Assembly (NCBI GenBank): GCA_036557285.1
Contig: DATBHW010000032.1
Span: 1-64,000, forward strand
Length of the DNA stretch: 64,000 bases
Reading direction: 5' to 3'
DNA from: Ktedonobacterales bacterium
GTDB lineage: Bacteria > Chloroflexota > Ktedonobacteria > Ktedonobacterales > DATBGS01
Positions 40,780 through 49,521 of this stretch are shown here, in pieces. The stretch's first letter is position 1, and each line of letters starts with the position of its first letter. Under the pieces are notes generated by a model, which made no database searches, was not told the DNA's origin, and saw nothing but the letters and a program-made list of their open reading frames with translations. Made by a program: the position numbers and the translations under genes.

Positions 40780-42678
40780 TCAGCTACATTTGTGTATGAC
40801 GACGGGGCAAGGAATGGTAGGGTAATCAACGGCGGCGATCAGGTCGGCCAGGAACCGGTCAGCAATGGGGGTTCCCCAACCGGAAGCGAGGTCGTAGCCA
40901 GACTGCGCTTTATAGCCGGTGATGCCGTGATAGGTGTTATTGCCGCTGGTGATGTCGTGCATGCTTTTGCCGCGCAGACTATAAAGCGCGGGGTGGATAA
41001 AGCCTAATGGTTTGCCGCGCATCTGGTTGGCGATGGCGATCAGCCCGGCCCAGCAAGGGGCGCTGGCGCTGGTCCCGCCGATGACATCCCAGTGTTTCCA
41101 CTTTCTGGAGTTGACCTGGCCCAGGACGCCAGTCTCAAATGAGGCGTAGAGGTCGAAGCTTGGTTCTGCGGGGAAAGCGACATCAGGAAGGCCACGTTTG
41201 CCTTTGAGCGTGCGTTGATTGAGCAAGCCGAGTTGATAGTCTGGCTCAGGGAAGACGGCGCTCAGGCCGCCGCCGGTAGCTCCGCCGTTCGAGTCATTCC
41301 AGACGCGCTCGCTGCTGTAGGTTCCGCTTGCATCGCGCACCTGGAGGGTGGTGCCGCCGACGGCCAGTACGTAGGGATCGGAGGCGGGCCAGGAGACGTT
41401 CGGCTTTCGCCAGACGGCGTTGGGATTGTTGGAGCCATCAGGGTTGGTGACGCCGTTGTCGCCGCTGGATGCCAGGACGGTGATGCCAGCCGTCACGGCG
41501 TCTTTCAGAATCGCGTCCTGGAACAGGTAGAACTGCCGATCTGAGGATTTCTCTGAGGCGGAGGCGCCGACTGCGCCGAGTTCGCTGCCGCCATAGCTGA
41601 TAGTGATGATCTGCCCTAACTGGTTGTACAGCGCGTAGTTGAGCGTATCTGCCATTCTCCAAAAAAGGCAATTATCTTCCCGCGAGCCGCTCGGCGACTT
41701 GTTGGAGCCAAGAAGCAGCACGATGTTGGCGCCTGGGGCGATGGCATGCGCCCATTCGACGTCGAGGGTGTTCTCAAGCTGCAAGTCATCTTCTTTATCA
41801 GGGCAGGTATAGGGAGCCGGGGGACCGGCCTGCTGGATAATCTTGAAGCTGGGCGGGTCGGGCAAGCCCCAGACTTTATCGAAGTGATGCAGATCGGCTT
41901 GCAGGGAGCTTGTTTTCCCGACGCCAAGGATGACGATGGTCTGGCCCGCGCCATTGTAGCCCTGCTTATAGAGGGCGGGCAGGTTGAATGCCCGTTGGAT
42001 TTGCTCCGGGCTATAACAGGGGTGGCCGAGCGCGATCAGGCATTGCTGGGTGGTTGGCCCGGTGCCGTCTGGTCGGAAGGGGTAGGTCTGTGGGGTGGGT
42101 GTAGGAGAGATGAAGGGGGTTGCCGTTGGCGTTGGGCTGGCCTGCGCAAGGGCTGTGGTTGTCGGCTGCTGCGCCGGGGTGGAACGCAGGGTCTGCCCCA
42201 GCGCCAGCGCGGTGAGCAGGAGCAGGGTCGCAGCGGCGCTGAGGGTCAGGATACGGCGGCGCTTCCTGGGCTTCCGGCGCGCGGGGTAAGGAGACGAACT
42301 GCTGGAGGCCGGGCGAACGCTGCCGGGGGCGCTCGTCTGCCTCAAGAGGTCAAGCTGTCGGCTGGTGATCTCTTTTTGGCGCGCGACGATGCGCGCCAAT
42401 TGCTCCTGAACCCTGGTTAGCTCTGGTTGCAATTGCGCGACTCTTGCCAGGGCTTCGTTCGCCAGGTCATGGCGATTGGCCTGGCGGGCGAGCGGCGCTT
42501 GCTCGGTATACCGAGTGATCTGGGTTTGGAGTTGAACGCGCCGGTTTTCGAGGTCGCGCTCGATGGCTGAGAGGTGATCCGATGCCTGTTTGAGGGAGGT
42601 GAGTTCTCTGGTGATGGCTTCGCTGTCCTGCGCCGAGCGACTGTTCCGGCTTCCCGCTGGCGGCTGCTGATCGTTCAT
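40780..42678 (-). CDS. Membrane-anchored sedolisin (S53) peptidase lacking a propeptide
   Basis: 632 aa. Residues 20-112 form a coiled coil, 143-160 a transmembrane helix (ILTLSAAATLLLLTALAL), 165-205 a Thr/Pro-rich linker, and 220-625 an S53 domain. The catalytic set is intact: Glu302 and Asp306 (LENTLDVEW), oxyanion Asp407 (ASSGDNG) and Ser537 (GGTSASAP). Most sedolisins carry an approximately 150-190-residue pro-domain that inhibits the enzyme until it reaches acidic conditions; only about 60 residues separate helix and catalytic domain here. The enzyme probably faces outside while the coiled coil stays in the cytoplasm. The gene is preceded by a terminal-inverted-repeat element (42772-42950). 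Confidence 0.9.
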   Translation of the reverse strand: MNDQQPPAGSRNSRSAQDSEAITRELTSLKQASDHLSAIERDLENRRVQLQTQITRYTEQAPLARQANRHDLANEALARVAQLQPELTRVQEQLARIVARQKEITSRQLDLLRQTSAPGSVRPASSSSSPYPARRKPRKRRRILTLSAAATLLLLTALALGQTLRSTPAQQPTTTALAQASPTPTATPFISPTPTPQTYPFRPDGTGPTTQQCLIALGHPCYSPEQIQRAFNLPALYKQGYNGAGQTIVILGVGKTSSLQADLHHFDKVWGLPDPPSFKIIQQAGPPAPYTCPDKEDDLQLENTLDVEWAHAIAPGANIVLLLGSNKSPSGSREDNCLFWRMADTLNYALYNQLGQIITISYGGSELGAVGASASEKSSDRQFYLFQDAILKDAVTAGITVLASSGDNGVTNPDGSNNPNAVWRKPNVSWPASDPYVLAVGGTTLQVRDASGTYSSERVWNDSNGGATGGGLSAVFPEPDYQLGLLNQRTLKGKRGLPDVAFPAEPSFDLYASFETGVLGQVNSRKWKHWDVIGGTSASAPCWAGLIAIANQMRGKPLGFIHPALYSLRGKSMHDITSGNNTYHGITGYKAQSGYDLASGWGTPIADRFLADLIAAVDYPTIPCPVVIHKCS

Positions 42679-42771
42679 AGACCAACCATGCCTCCTTACA
42701 CGACCCTTGAATTATTGCCTGCTATTTATTAAACGCATGGGAAGCCCGGGCGTATCGTTTCAGCGGCAGGT

Positions 42772-42950
42772 GTTTTAAGAATGCCTCACACAACCGACGG
42801 GTGGCCCCAACCCCTGCCGCCTGGAAGGACGGCGCTACAACCCCACCCCTGCCGCCTGGAAGGCGGCGCTACAACCCCGCCCCTGCCGCCTGGAAGGCGG
42901 CGCTACAGCCCCACCCCTGCTCGTGCGGAGGGTGTGTGAGGCGCTCTGAG
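42772..42950. mobile_element. Type-3 TIR element, copy 1 (CCTCACACAACC ends)
   Basis: The left end TTAAGAATGCCTCACACAAC (from 42775) faces GTGTGTGAGGCGCTCTGA at the right end. Inside are three tandem GCCGCCTGGAAGG(A/C)GGCGCTACAACCCC-like hairpins. Related copies are at 46151-46292 and 58639-58746. It lies between the zinc-ribbon gene and the sedolisin gene, probably in the leader of the latter. Confidence 0.75.
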
Positions 42951-42952
42951 GG

Positions 42953-43909
42953 TCAGGAGCCGAGCATCTCGACGTATACGTCGAACTGGCCTTGCGTGAC
43001 TTTGATGGGCGCGATGGTCCCGGAGCCGACCAGTTTTGGACAGTCGAAGCTGCCTTTGACTTCGTGGAGCGGCTTTTTCTGCGCCTGGAGGTTGAGGGGG
43101 GTGTCGCTGGCGATGGTGACGGCGCACTGCGCTGGTGGATGTAGGGACCAGGAGTTTTGCTGGTTGCTGATTCTTATGGTTCCGTTGAAGCTGCCAGGGG
43201 CTGGATTGGTCTGGAACGGCTGGAGGGTGTAGGAGCCAGGGCCAGGATAGGGCGAGAGGGTTAGCCCGAAGTTCAGGGTGCCGTTGTTGACGACGACCTG
43301 AAGGACGTTGGCGCTCGCGCCCTTTTGGATGGAGCTTGCGGGCGCTGCGGTGTTCTCGGGCAGGGTGATGGTGGTTGTGCCTTGCAGGCCGCCTGATGAG
43401 TTGAAGCTGACGCGGCCAATGATTTTGCCTGCGGGGCTGAGGTTCGGGCTGTTGGCGGCGGTGGTTGGTCCTTTGTGGACGAAGGCGAAGATGCCAATGA
43501 CGCCACCCAGGATGACGCCCACCAGCGCCGCCAGGATCAGGATCAGGCGCGGGTTGAGTTTTTTTGGTGTGGGCGCGGGCGTGGGCGCCACGCGTGGTCT
43601 GCCCGATTGGGACGACGCGCCTGGGCGCTGACGGGGCGCGGGTTTGCCTGGCTGCGCCGGGGTATGCTGGCGCGGGCGGGGCGCTGGCCCATCTGGCGGC
43701 TGAAGGGGAGGACGGGCGCGCGGTGTGGATGAGGCGGGCGGTCTGGTGCGCGCGGTAAATGGGTTGGTGGGGCCAGCGGGCGGGAAGGATGAGGAGGGGC
43801 GGGCGGGTGGTCGCTGGCCGGTAGGTTGGAACCTGAAGCCACAGTTCATGCAGGATGTGGCCTGCGCTGGTAGCAGACGCCCGCAGTTGGGACAGGTTCT
43901 CGGTTGCAT
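42953..43909 (-). CDS. Zinc-ribbon protein with single helix and exported domain
   Basis: 318 aa. The N-terminus is MQPRTCPNCGRLLPAQATSCMNCGF (zinc ribbon, residues 6-24), then a Pro-rich linker (30-115), one transmembrane helix (LILILAALVGVILGGVIGIFAFV, about 122-145) and a 165-residue beta-rich exported domain (IIGRVSFNSSGGLQGTTTITL, FGLTLSPYPGPGSYTLQPF, IRISNQQNSWSLHPPAQCAVTI). This domain resembles those of lipoproteins that bind small ligands, but I do not recognise it. Its Cys residues (AQCAVTI and FDCPKLVG) could form a disulfide outside the cell. GAGG upstream supports ATG 43909. Confidence 0.72.
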   Translation of the reverse strand: MQPRTCPNCGRLLPAQATSCMNCGFRFQPTGQRPPARPSSSFPPAGPTNPFTARTRPPASSTPRARPPLQPPDGPAPRPRQHTPAQPGKPAPRQRPGASSQSGRPRVAPTPAPTPKKLNPRLILILAALVGVILGGVIGIFAFVHKGPTTAANSPNLSPAGKIIGRVSFNSSGGLQGTTTITLPENTAAPASSIQKGASANVLQVVVNNGTLNFGLTLSPYPGPGSYTLQPFQTNPAPGSFNGTIRISNQQNSWSLHPPAQCAVTIASDTPLNLQAQKKPLHEVKGSFDCPKLVGSGTIAPIKVTQGQFDVYVEMLGS

Positions 43910-43990
43910 AGCCCGCGTCCTCTCATCTAAGGGCCATTTCAGGTGGAGATGAAGCTCTATAGCTCAGTATAGTCTCTGGCGTCAAGCAGG

Positions 43991-44182
43991 CTGGCGGTTA
44001 AAACCGGGCCTGCGGCGGGCGCTTGCCGCCCTGGCGATTGAAATCGCGGCTAGAGGCGTCTGCGGACGCCACCAAGCCTGCCGACGCAGGCTCCCCCGCC
44101 CCAGGAAGGCGAGGCGATTGCGACGAGGGGCGGGCGCGCGGGGGCAGCGGTGGCCGCCAAGATGGCGGCGCTACAAGTGGGG
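43991..44182 (+). repeat. Multi-hairpin element copies 6a/6b and REP-like hairpin
   Basis: Two stem-1 hairpins occur in series, GCGGTT-AA-AACCGG (one arm decayed) and GCGATT-GA-AATCGC, with GGCGTC-TGCG-GACGCC and AGCCTGC-CGAC-GCAGGCT after them. A single GCCGCCAAGATGGCGGCGCTACAAGTGG follows at about 44153. It lies between divergent genes. Confidence 0.78.
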
Positions 44183-44278
44183 CATGTGATACACTCAGCG
44201 GGGTGATTTTGGGAAGGTTGTTTGGCGATGGGATATGCCAGGGTGTTTTCTGTGCAGGGAGTGAGAGGAGCGTCTGTT

Positions 44279-44920
44279 GTGACGCATCTGTATTTGATTC
44301 GACATGGGGATTTTATGTTTGGGCTGAAGGATGGCCGGTATCTTGACCTGGGGCTGACGCCGCTGGGTGTGACGCAGGCAGAACGGCTGCGGGACCGTCT
44401 GGCAAGGACCGGTGAGATTCAGGCGGATGTGTTGATTGCGAGTACGCTGCCACGCGCCCGGCAGACGGCGGAGATTCTCGCGCCCGCGCTGGGTCTGCCG
44501 GTGGTGTTGGATGAGGAGGTTGAGGAGTGGCGTAACGAGGATGGGAGCCTGAGTCCTGGGGAGCTTGAGGAGCGGGCGCAGGCGATCCCGGAGGGTCAGA
44601 TGCCTTTTTTTCGCTGGGTTCCTGGGTGTGAGAACTGGCTGGAGTTTTCGATTCGGGCGGATGCTGCGCTGAATCGGATTGTGCGGGAACATGCAGGGAA
44701 GACGATTGTGGTGGTGTGCCACGGCAATGTGATCGAGGCGGCCTTTTCGTTTTTTCTGGGGGCGAGTGGCGCGCCGCTGCTGCGGTTCAATGTGCTGGCG
44801 GGGCATACTTCTATTAGCCACTGGCAGAAGGAGGTACCTTTTCCTGGTTTTCTGAGCGAGTGGCTGCTGGAACGCTTTAATGATCGGGTTCATCTGGTGG
44901 AGCCGGTGGGAGGCGATTGA
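44279..44920 (+). CDS. Histidine phosphatase (phosphoglycerate-mutase-like)
   Basis: 213 aa from GTG 44279, chosen because GAGAGGAG is 8 bases upstream and the protein then begins THLYLIRHGDF; earlier in-frame starts add an unsupported tail. The catalytic His9 lies in the R-H-G motif, and a second His is in VVVCHGNVIEAAF near residue 144. Conserved Arg residues occur in LPRARQTAEIL. The family removes or moves phosphate through a phospho-His intermediate; its substrates range from sugar phosphates to proteins. Residues 75-110 contain an acidic insertion (EEVEEWRNEDGSLSPGELEER). It is cytoplasmic and monocistronic. Confidence 0.85.
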   Translation: MTHLYLIRHGDFMFGLKDGRYLDLGLTPLGVTQAERLRDRLARTGEIQADVLIASTLPRARQTAEILAPALGLPVVLDEEVEEWRNEDGSLSPGELEERAQAIPEGQMPFFRWVPGCENWLEFSIRADAALNRIVREHAGKTIVVVCHGNVIEAAFSFFLGASGAPLLRFNVLAGHTSISHWQKEVPFPGFLSEWLLERFNDRVHLVEPVGGD

Positions 44921-44968
44921 GCGGGCGGTTCATGATTTTTGAGTTGTCCTGGGGGCTGCCAGGAGGCA

Positions 44969-45282
44969 GGCGGCTGAAGGCCGCGCCTGGAGGCGGCTGG
45001 CGGTTAAAACCGCGCCTGGAGGCTACGCCGCCAAGCCTGTCTACACAGGCTCCCCGCCCCAGGAAGGCGAGGCGGTTGCGACGAGGGGCGGGCGCGCGGG
45101 GGCGGCGCGGCGGTGGGCCGCCTGGAAGGCGGCGGTACAAGTGGCGTTCGCCTGGAAGGGGCGCGTGCGCGGTGGCGCAGCGTTGAGCCGCCTGGAAGGC
45201 GGCGGTACAAGTGGCCGCCTGGAAGGCGGCGCTACAAGTGGCCGCCAGGGATGGCGGCGGTACAAGTGGCGGCGGTACGGAT
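44969..45282 (+). repeat. Multi-hairpin element copy 7 and REP-like hairpins
   Basis: A partial stem-1 copy (GCGGCTGAAGGCCGC) is followed by GCGGTT-AA-AACCGC (45000-45013) and AGCCTGT-CTAC-ACAGGCT. Next come GCCGCCTGGAAGGCGGCGGTACAAGTGG twice, GCCGCCTGGAAGGCGGCGCTACAAGTGG, and GCCGCCAGGGATGGCGGCGGTACAAGTGG. The region from 45283 to 45427 has no gene that I can support. Confidence 0.8.
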
Positions 45283-45427
45283 GGGTGGGCCGCTGGCGTA
45301 TCCGTGAGTCCAGGGGTGTTGTTCTGGCGGGCGCAGCCAGCGGGAGACGTGCGCGGGCTGATACTCGTGAGCAGAGGCAGCAGGCCGCGAGCGTCTCCCA
45401 GGCGTAAGGGGCCATCATGCGTCATGT

Positions 45428-46108
45428 CTAGGTGACGTTAAAGGTGATGCTGGCTTCCAGGTCGTCGTTGTAATAGAGTTCGACCTGATGCTCGCCGGTG
45501 TTATTGATCTCAAAGCTGTTGCCGTAAAAGTTGGTTCGCTGGTGGATGAGCGCCGAGTGGGTTTGGAGTTCGTAGCGGCCATTGTTATACAGCTTGAGCG
45601 TTACCAGCGCGTCGGGGTCTGCATTGGTCACGGTATAGACGACCCAGACGGTAGCGCCACGGTTGAACGTCTCGGTTTCTCCGGTGACTTTGCCGGACTG
45701 ATCGTCAAAGCCGGTTCCGGTTTGGACCGTGGTGATGTGTGCGCCGGTCCTGACTTGTTGATGGAAAAAGAGCGACCGAACAGACAGGACGCCGCCAATG
45801 GCAGTGAGGACGAGCACCACCACCACGATGATTACGCCCGGTGGTAGCCTGCGTTTCTTCCGGGCAACCCCGACCGGGGCCAGCGGTGGGGGTGGGCCGT
45901 AGCCTGGCTGCGTTGGCGCCATGCCATAGGGGTTGGTCGGTGGTGGGCCATACGGTTGTTGACCGTAGTTGGCGCCTGGTGGCGTGCCTGCCCGGAGCGT
46001 AGGATCAGACGCGCCTGATCCGCCGCTAGCGACAGGCGCTCCACAGCGGAAGCAGGAGACGCTCCCTGGTTGAATCGGAGCGCCGCAATTGGCGCATAGT
46101 TGCTGCAT
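45428..46108 (-). CDS. Zinc-ribbon protein with single helix and exported domain, paralogous design
   Basis: 226 aa from ATG 46108, chosen because GAGG is 9 bases upstream; an in-frame ATG at 46138 is less well placed. The zinc ribbon CANCGAPIQPGSVSCFRCGAP opens the chain, then a Pro/Gly/Tyr-rich linker (35-90), one transmembrane helix (VIIVVVVLVLTAIGGVLSV) and about 110 exported residues. The exported part (RGATVWVVYTVTNADPDALVTLKLYNNGRYE...HQVELYYNDDLEASITFNVT) looks like a small immunoglobulin-like beta sandwich. Function is unknown. It has the same domain layout as the gene at 42953 but a different exported domain. A TIR element and a hairpin lie upstream. Confidence 0.72.
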   Translation of the reverse strand: MQQLCANCGAPIQPGSVSCFRCGAPVASGGSGASDPTLRAGTPPGANYGQQPYGPPPTNPYGMAPTQPGYGPPPPLAPVGVARKKRRLPPGVIIVVVVLVLTAIGGVLSVRSLFFHQQVRTGAHITTVQTGTGFDDQSGKVTGETETFNRGATVWVVYTVTNADPDALVTLKLYNNGRYELQTHSALIHQRTNFYGNSFEINNTGEHQVELYYNDDLEASITFNVT

Positions 46109-46150
46109 AGCATAAGACCTCATTCTTTCACTGCTCACGTGCTCGATCTT

Positions 46151-46292
46151 TAGAATGCCTCACACAACGGACGGTTGGCCCCACCCCTGCCGCCTGGAAG
46201 GACGGCGCTACAGCCCCACCCCTGCCGCCTGGAAGGACGGCGCTCCAACCCCGCCCCTGCTCGTGCGGAGGTCGTGTGAGGCGATCTTTAGA
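46151..46292. mobile_element. Type-3 TIR element, copy 2
   Basis: TAGAATGCCTCACACAACGG at the left faces GTCGTGTGAGGCGATCTTTA at the right. The interior holds two GCCGCCTGGAAGGACGGCGCT hairpins and the conserved CCCGCCCCTGCTCGTGCGGAGG tail. It lies about 45 bp upstream of the zinc-ribbon gene start at 46108 and may contribute its leader. Confidence 0.75.
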
Positions 46293-46331
46293 GGAACAAC
46301 GAAACGGGAACGTGCATTTCGTTGTTCCTCT
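46290..46331. terminator. Perfect 15-bp inverted repeat, terminator-like
   Basis: AGAGGAACAACGAAA (46290-46304) is the exact complement of 46317-46331, with a 12-base loop. It lies downstream of the sensor-module gene at 46417 on the minus strand and overlaps the end of the type-3 TIR element. No long T tract follows on the minus strand, so termination is only probable. Confidence 0.5.
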
Positions 46332-46416
46332 GGGGACTATTCATCGCAATTTCCAGCCGAGAGTACCGTCAAAACTGACGAGCCTGCCCAATGGGCGGGT
46401 CGCTGCAACCGATGTG

Positions 46417-47769
46417 TTACTGATAGAACCGCTCCTTCCCTGCCTCGTGATAGAGTGCCTCTGGCGGCCCACCCGCTCGCCTCTCAGGCGGGCGCAGCCA
46501 GAGGGAGACGTGCGCGGGCTGCATGGTTTCGGTGACGACGGCGAGCAACTGCTGCTGCACCTGCTCCAGATTGACTTCGTTGCGCAGGCTGGCGCTGAAG
46601 GCGGCCAGGGTCTTTTCGGCGTCGTACTTCTTGCGATAGAAGCGGCGGTCAATGATGGCCTGAATGCGTCGGCGCAGGGGCAGGGAGAGGGCAGCAATCG
46701 CCAGGGTGGAGAGGACCAGCGCCACCGGGTTTTGCGCGGCGGTCCCGCCGAAGAGGCCCAACAGATGCTCCAGGCCGATGATGAGACCGGCGTAGAGGGC
46801 CGCCAGCAGGGCGGTCAGGAGGCCATAGACCAGCGTTTTGTTGATGATGCTGTCAATGTCCCAGAGGCGGTAGCGCAGCAGGGCGATGCCCACACAGACG
46901 GGGATGGGCAGAAACAGGATGTTCCCCAGCGCATAACCCGCCAGGTCATAGAGTACACCGGCGGTTCCAGACTGTCCAAGCGCCGGAAGCGGCAAAAATG
47001 CCAGATTGGCGCTGAGCGTGACGCCGTAGCCGAAGACGATCCATTTGATTTGCTGGCGCTGGAGGGGGCTGGCGCGGCGTCGGTAGCGGTAGGTCTGGGC
47101 AAACAGCGCGGAGACCAGAAAGCTGACGAACCCCAGCAGCAGAGCCGGTGTATTATGACGCAAGGGCGGAACGAACGCCGAGAACACGGATGGCGCGACC
47201 AACACGATCCACCACCAGCGCATCCAGCGGGGAGCGAAGCGCCCATCAGGGAAGAGGAAGAAAAAAGCCGGCAGCAAGCACCAGGCAAACTGGTTCGTAA
47301 GCGCGAAGAGCCAGGACCAGGAGGGGTAGAGGAGGGCCAGGCCGTCGAGATTGGTCGGCCAGACGGCTCCGAAGGCCATGAGAAACAGGGCCACCAGGAG
47401 GGCCATCCAGTCGTTGGATTTGCGCCAGAGCAGCAGGGCCGCGACGAGAAAGCAGCAGAGGACAAAGAGGAGATCAAGGATGGTACGGTACATTTGATAG
47501 AAGGCGACTGAGAGGCCAAGCTGAGCCAGGGCGGCCTGGAAGGCGGCTGGGGTTCTGCCTTCAGACACGTCGAACGTGGTGAGGTTGTTCAGGTGGGCCA
47601 AGCGCAGCAGGAGGCCGAGCGTGAAAGGGACGAACGCCAGCAGCGCGCCTGCCCCGCAGGCTATCCGCGCGAGGAGGAGCCAGCGGCCAGCCAGGCGGGT
47701 CTCGGCGGCGCCGGAGGGAGGCAGGCTCGCCTGATTGGTGATGGTAGAAGGAACGGATGGTATGCTCAT
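46417..47769 (-). CDS. Sensor-like multi-pass membrane protein, paralogue 2 (kinase-less)
   Basis: 450 aa. The layout matches the protein at 16703: hydrophobic segments, the FPDGRFAPRWMRWWW loop around residue 170, LLRYRLWDIDSIINKTLVYGLLTALLAALYAGLIIGLEHLLG, then the cytoplasmic RRRIQAIIDRRFYRKKYDAEKTLAAFSASLRNEVNLEQVQQQLLAVVTETMQPAHVSLWLRPPE. It ends shortly after that segment, with no histidine-kinase core. Its ATG overlaps the last codons of the gene at 47766 (shared ATGA), so the two are translationally coupled. A sensor without output domain may pair with its neighbour or a separate effector (inference). Confidence 0.75.
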   Translation of the reverse strand: MSIPSVPSTITNQASLPPSGAAETRLAGRWLLLARIACGAGALLAFVPFTLGLLLRLAHLNNLTTFDVSEGRTPAAFQAALAQLGLSVAFYQMYRTILDLLFVLCCFLVAALLLWRKSNDWMALLVALFLMAFGAVWPTNLDGLALLYPSWSWLFALTNQFAWCLLPAFFFLFPDGRFAPRWMRWWWIVLVAPSVFSAFVPPLRHNTPALLLGFVSFLVSALFAQTYRYRRRASPLQRQQIKWIVFGYGVTLSANLAFLPLPALGQSGTAGVLYDLAGYALGNILFLPIPVCVGIALLRYRLWDIDSIINKTLVYGLLTALLAALYAGLIIGLEHLLGLFGGTAAQNPVALVLSTLAIAALSLPLRRRIQAIIDRRFYRKKYDAEKTLAAFSASLRNEVNLEQVQQQLLAVVTETMQPAHVSLWLRPPERRAGGPPEALYHEAGKERFYQ

Positions 47770-49079
47770 GATCGCTTGCCCTCACTTCGGTTCAGAACGG
47801 TCTCATCCATGCGTCGCCTGGGCGCGTGGTCGGGCGGGCGCAGCCAGAGCGAGATATGGGCTGGCTGCATGGTTTCCTGTACCACCGCGAGCAATTGCTG
47901 CTGCACCTGCTCCAGATTGACCTCGCTGCGCAGGCTGGCGCTGAAGGCGGCCAGGGTCTTTTCGGCGTCGTACTTCTTGCGATAGAAGCGGCGGTCAATC
48001 AGGCTTTGGATGCGCCGCCGCAGGGGCAAGACGAGCGCGGCGATTGCCAGCGTGGAGATGACCAGCACTATTGGCTGAGAAGTTTGCTCGCTGATCGCCC
48101 CTACCAGACTGGTCAGGCCGATGATGAGGCCCGCGTAGAGGGCGGCCAGCAGGGCGGTCAGCAGGCCATAGACCAGCGTTTTGTTGATGATGCTGTCAAT
48201 ATCCCAGAGTCGGTGGCGCAAGAGCGCGATGCCGACACACAGGGGTATCTGTAAAAACAGGGAATTTCCCAGCGCAAAACCCGCCATGTTATAGAGTACG
48301 CCTATGGGTCCAGGCTGATCAAGCACTGGGAAGAGCGCCTCAAGCGCCAAATATCCCAACGTGGCGCTGAGCGTGACGCCGAAACCGAAGACGACCCATT
48401 TGATCTGCTGCCGCTGGACGGGGCTGGCGTGACGGCGATAGCGGTAAATCTGGGCAAGCAGCACTAAGGCCAGAGAACCGAAAAACAACAGCACCCCCAG
48501 CGCATCAGGCAAGCCGGGTACGAACAACTGAAGCAAGCCTGACCCGATCCACCCGATCACCAGCCAGCGCATCCAGCGGGGGACAAAGCGGCCATCGGGA
48601 AAGAGAAAGAAAAAGGCGGCCAGGAAGGTGAGGGAGAGTTGGTTGGCAATGGTGAAGAGCCAGGACCAGGCAGGGTAGAGGGCGGCCAGGCCGTCGAGAT
48701 TGGTCGGCCAGATTGCGCCGAAGATGATCAGCACCAGCGCGACAAAGAGGGCCATCCATTCGTTGGATTTGCGCCAGAGCAGCAGGGCAGCAACGAGAAA
48801 GAAGCAGAGGGCAAAGATGAGATTTACCACAATCAGGTAGAGATGATAGAAGCTGACCGAGAGGCCAAGCTGAGCCAGGGCCGTCTGAAAGGCGGCTGCG
48901 CTCCAGCCGTTGGGGGCGTCTGAGAGACTGTTCAGGTGGTCAAAGCTCAGCACGAGGCCGAGCGTGAACAGCCAGATGGACAACAGCGCAGCAGCACCGA
49001 ACGTTATCCGAGCGAGGAGGAGCCAATGCCCCTGCAAGCGCGTCTCGGCAGACGCTGGCGAGGCAGCCGATTGGCGCAT
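47766..49079 (-). CDS. Sensor-like multi-pass membrane protein, paralogue 3 (kinase-less)
   Basis: 437 aa from ATG 49079; AAAGGAG is 7 bases upstream, whereas the ATG at 49106 lacks one. The same family as 46417 and 16703: LFPDGRFVPRWMRWLVIGW, PLCVGIALLRHRLWDIDSIINKTLVYGLL, and RRRIQSLIDRRFYRKKYDAEKTLAAFSASLRSEVNLEQVQQQLLAVVQETMQPAHISLWLRPPD. It is highly similar to the next gene, especially in the C-terminal third, which suggests tandem duplication or gene conversion. It overlaps the next gene by four bases. No kinase or cyclase domain is present. Confidence 0.75.
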   Translation of the reverse strand: MRQSAASPASAETRLQGHWLLLARITFGAAALLSIWLFTLGLVLSFDHLNSLSDAPNGWSAAAFQTALAQLGLSVSFYHLYLIVVNLIFALCFFLVAALLLWRKSNEWMALFVALVLIIFGAIWPTNLDGLAALYPAWSWLFTIANQLSLTFLAAFFFLFPDGRFVPRWMRWLVIGWIGSGLLQLFVPGLPDALGVLLFFGSLALVLLAQIYRYRRHASPVQRQQIKWVVFGFGVTLSATLGYLALEALFPVLDQPGPIGVLYNMAGFALGNSLFLQIPLCVGIALLRHRLWDIDSIINKTLVYGLLTALLAALYAGLIIGLTSLVGAISEQTSQPIVLVISTLAIAALVLPLRRRIQSLIDRRFYRKKYDAEKTLAAFSASLRSEVNLEQVQQQLLAVVQETMQPAHISLWLRPPDHAPRRRMDETVLNRSEGKRS

Positions 49080-49170
49080 CGTTTGGCTCCTTTCTGGACC
49101 AGGCACAGGGTATCTTCAGATTCCAGAATACCATGCCTCCGTGACGAAAGCGTTACGAAGGGCGTTACGG

Positions 49171-49398
49171 GGTTCCACCACACATGAGGTGTTGGCAAGC
49201 GAGGCGTGTGACTTGTAGCGCGTCCCTCCAGGCGGCTCAACGCTGGCGTGCTGGTACGTTGACCTGGAGGGCGAACGCTCGCGCTGGCGCGGCGTTGGCC
49301 GCCAAGATGGCGGCGCTACAAGTGAGGTTTGCCTGGAAGGGGAGGGTGCGCGCTGGCGCGGCGGCTGGCCGCCAGGATGGCGGCGCTACAAGTGGCCG
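49171..49398. repeat. 175-bp-type element, degenerate copy C, plus REP-like hairpins
   Basis: The left end GGTTCCACCACACATGAGGT (49171-49190) and following GTTGGCAAGCGAGGC match the 175-bp element at 3244. The inner hairpins are present (GTAGCGCGTCCCTCCAGGCGG; GCCGCCAAGATGGCGGCGCTACAAGTG), but the right TGGTGGAACC end is absent. A second hairpin, GCCGCCAGGATGGCGGCGCTACAAGTGG, follows. Confidence 0.75.
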
Positions 49399-49521
49399 CT
49401 GAGACGACGGTACGAGCGGTGGGCGAAGAGGGGGACTTGATTTTGGTGGAGTGTTTCGCTACAATAGCAACGCAGGATATATTCTGTCTCTTGGCACTGC
49501 TGCTATTCAGGAGTTATTTCT

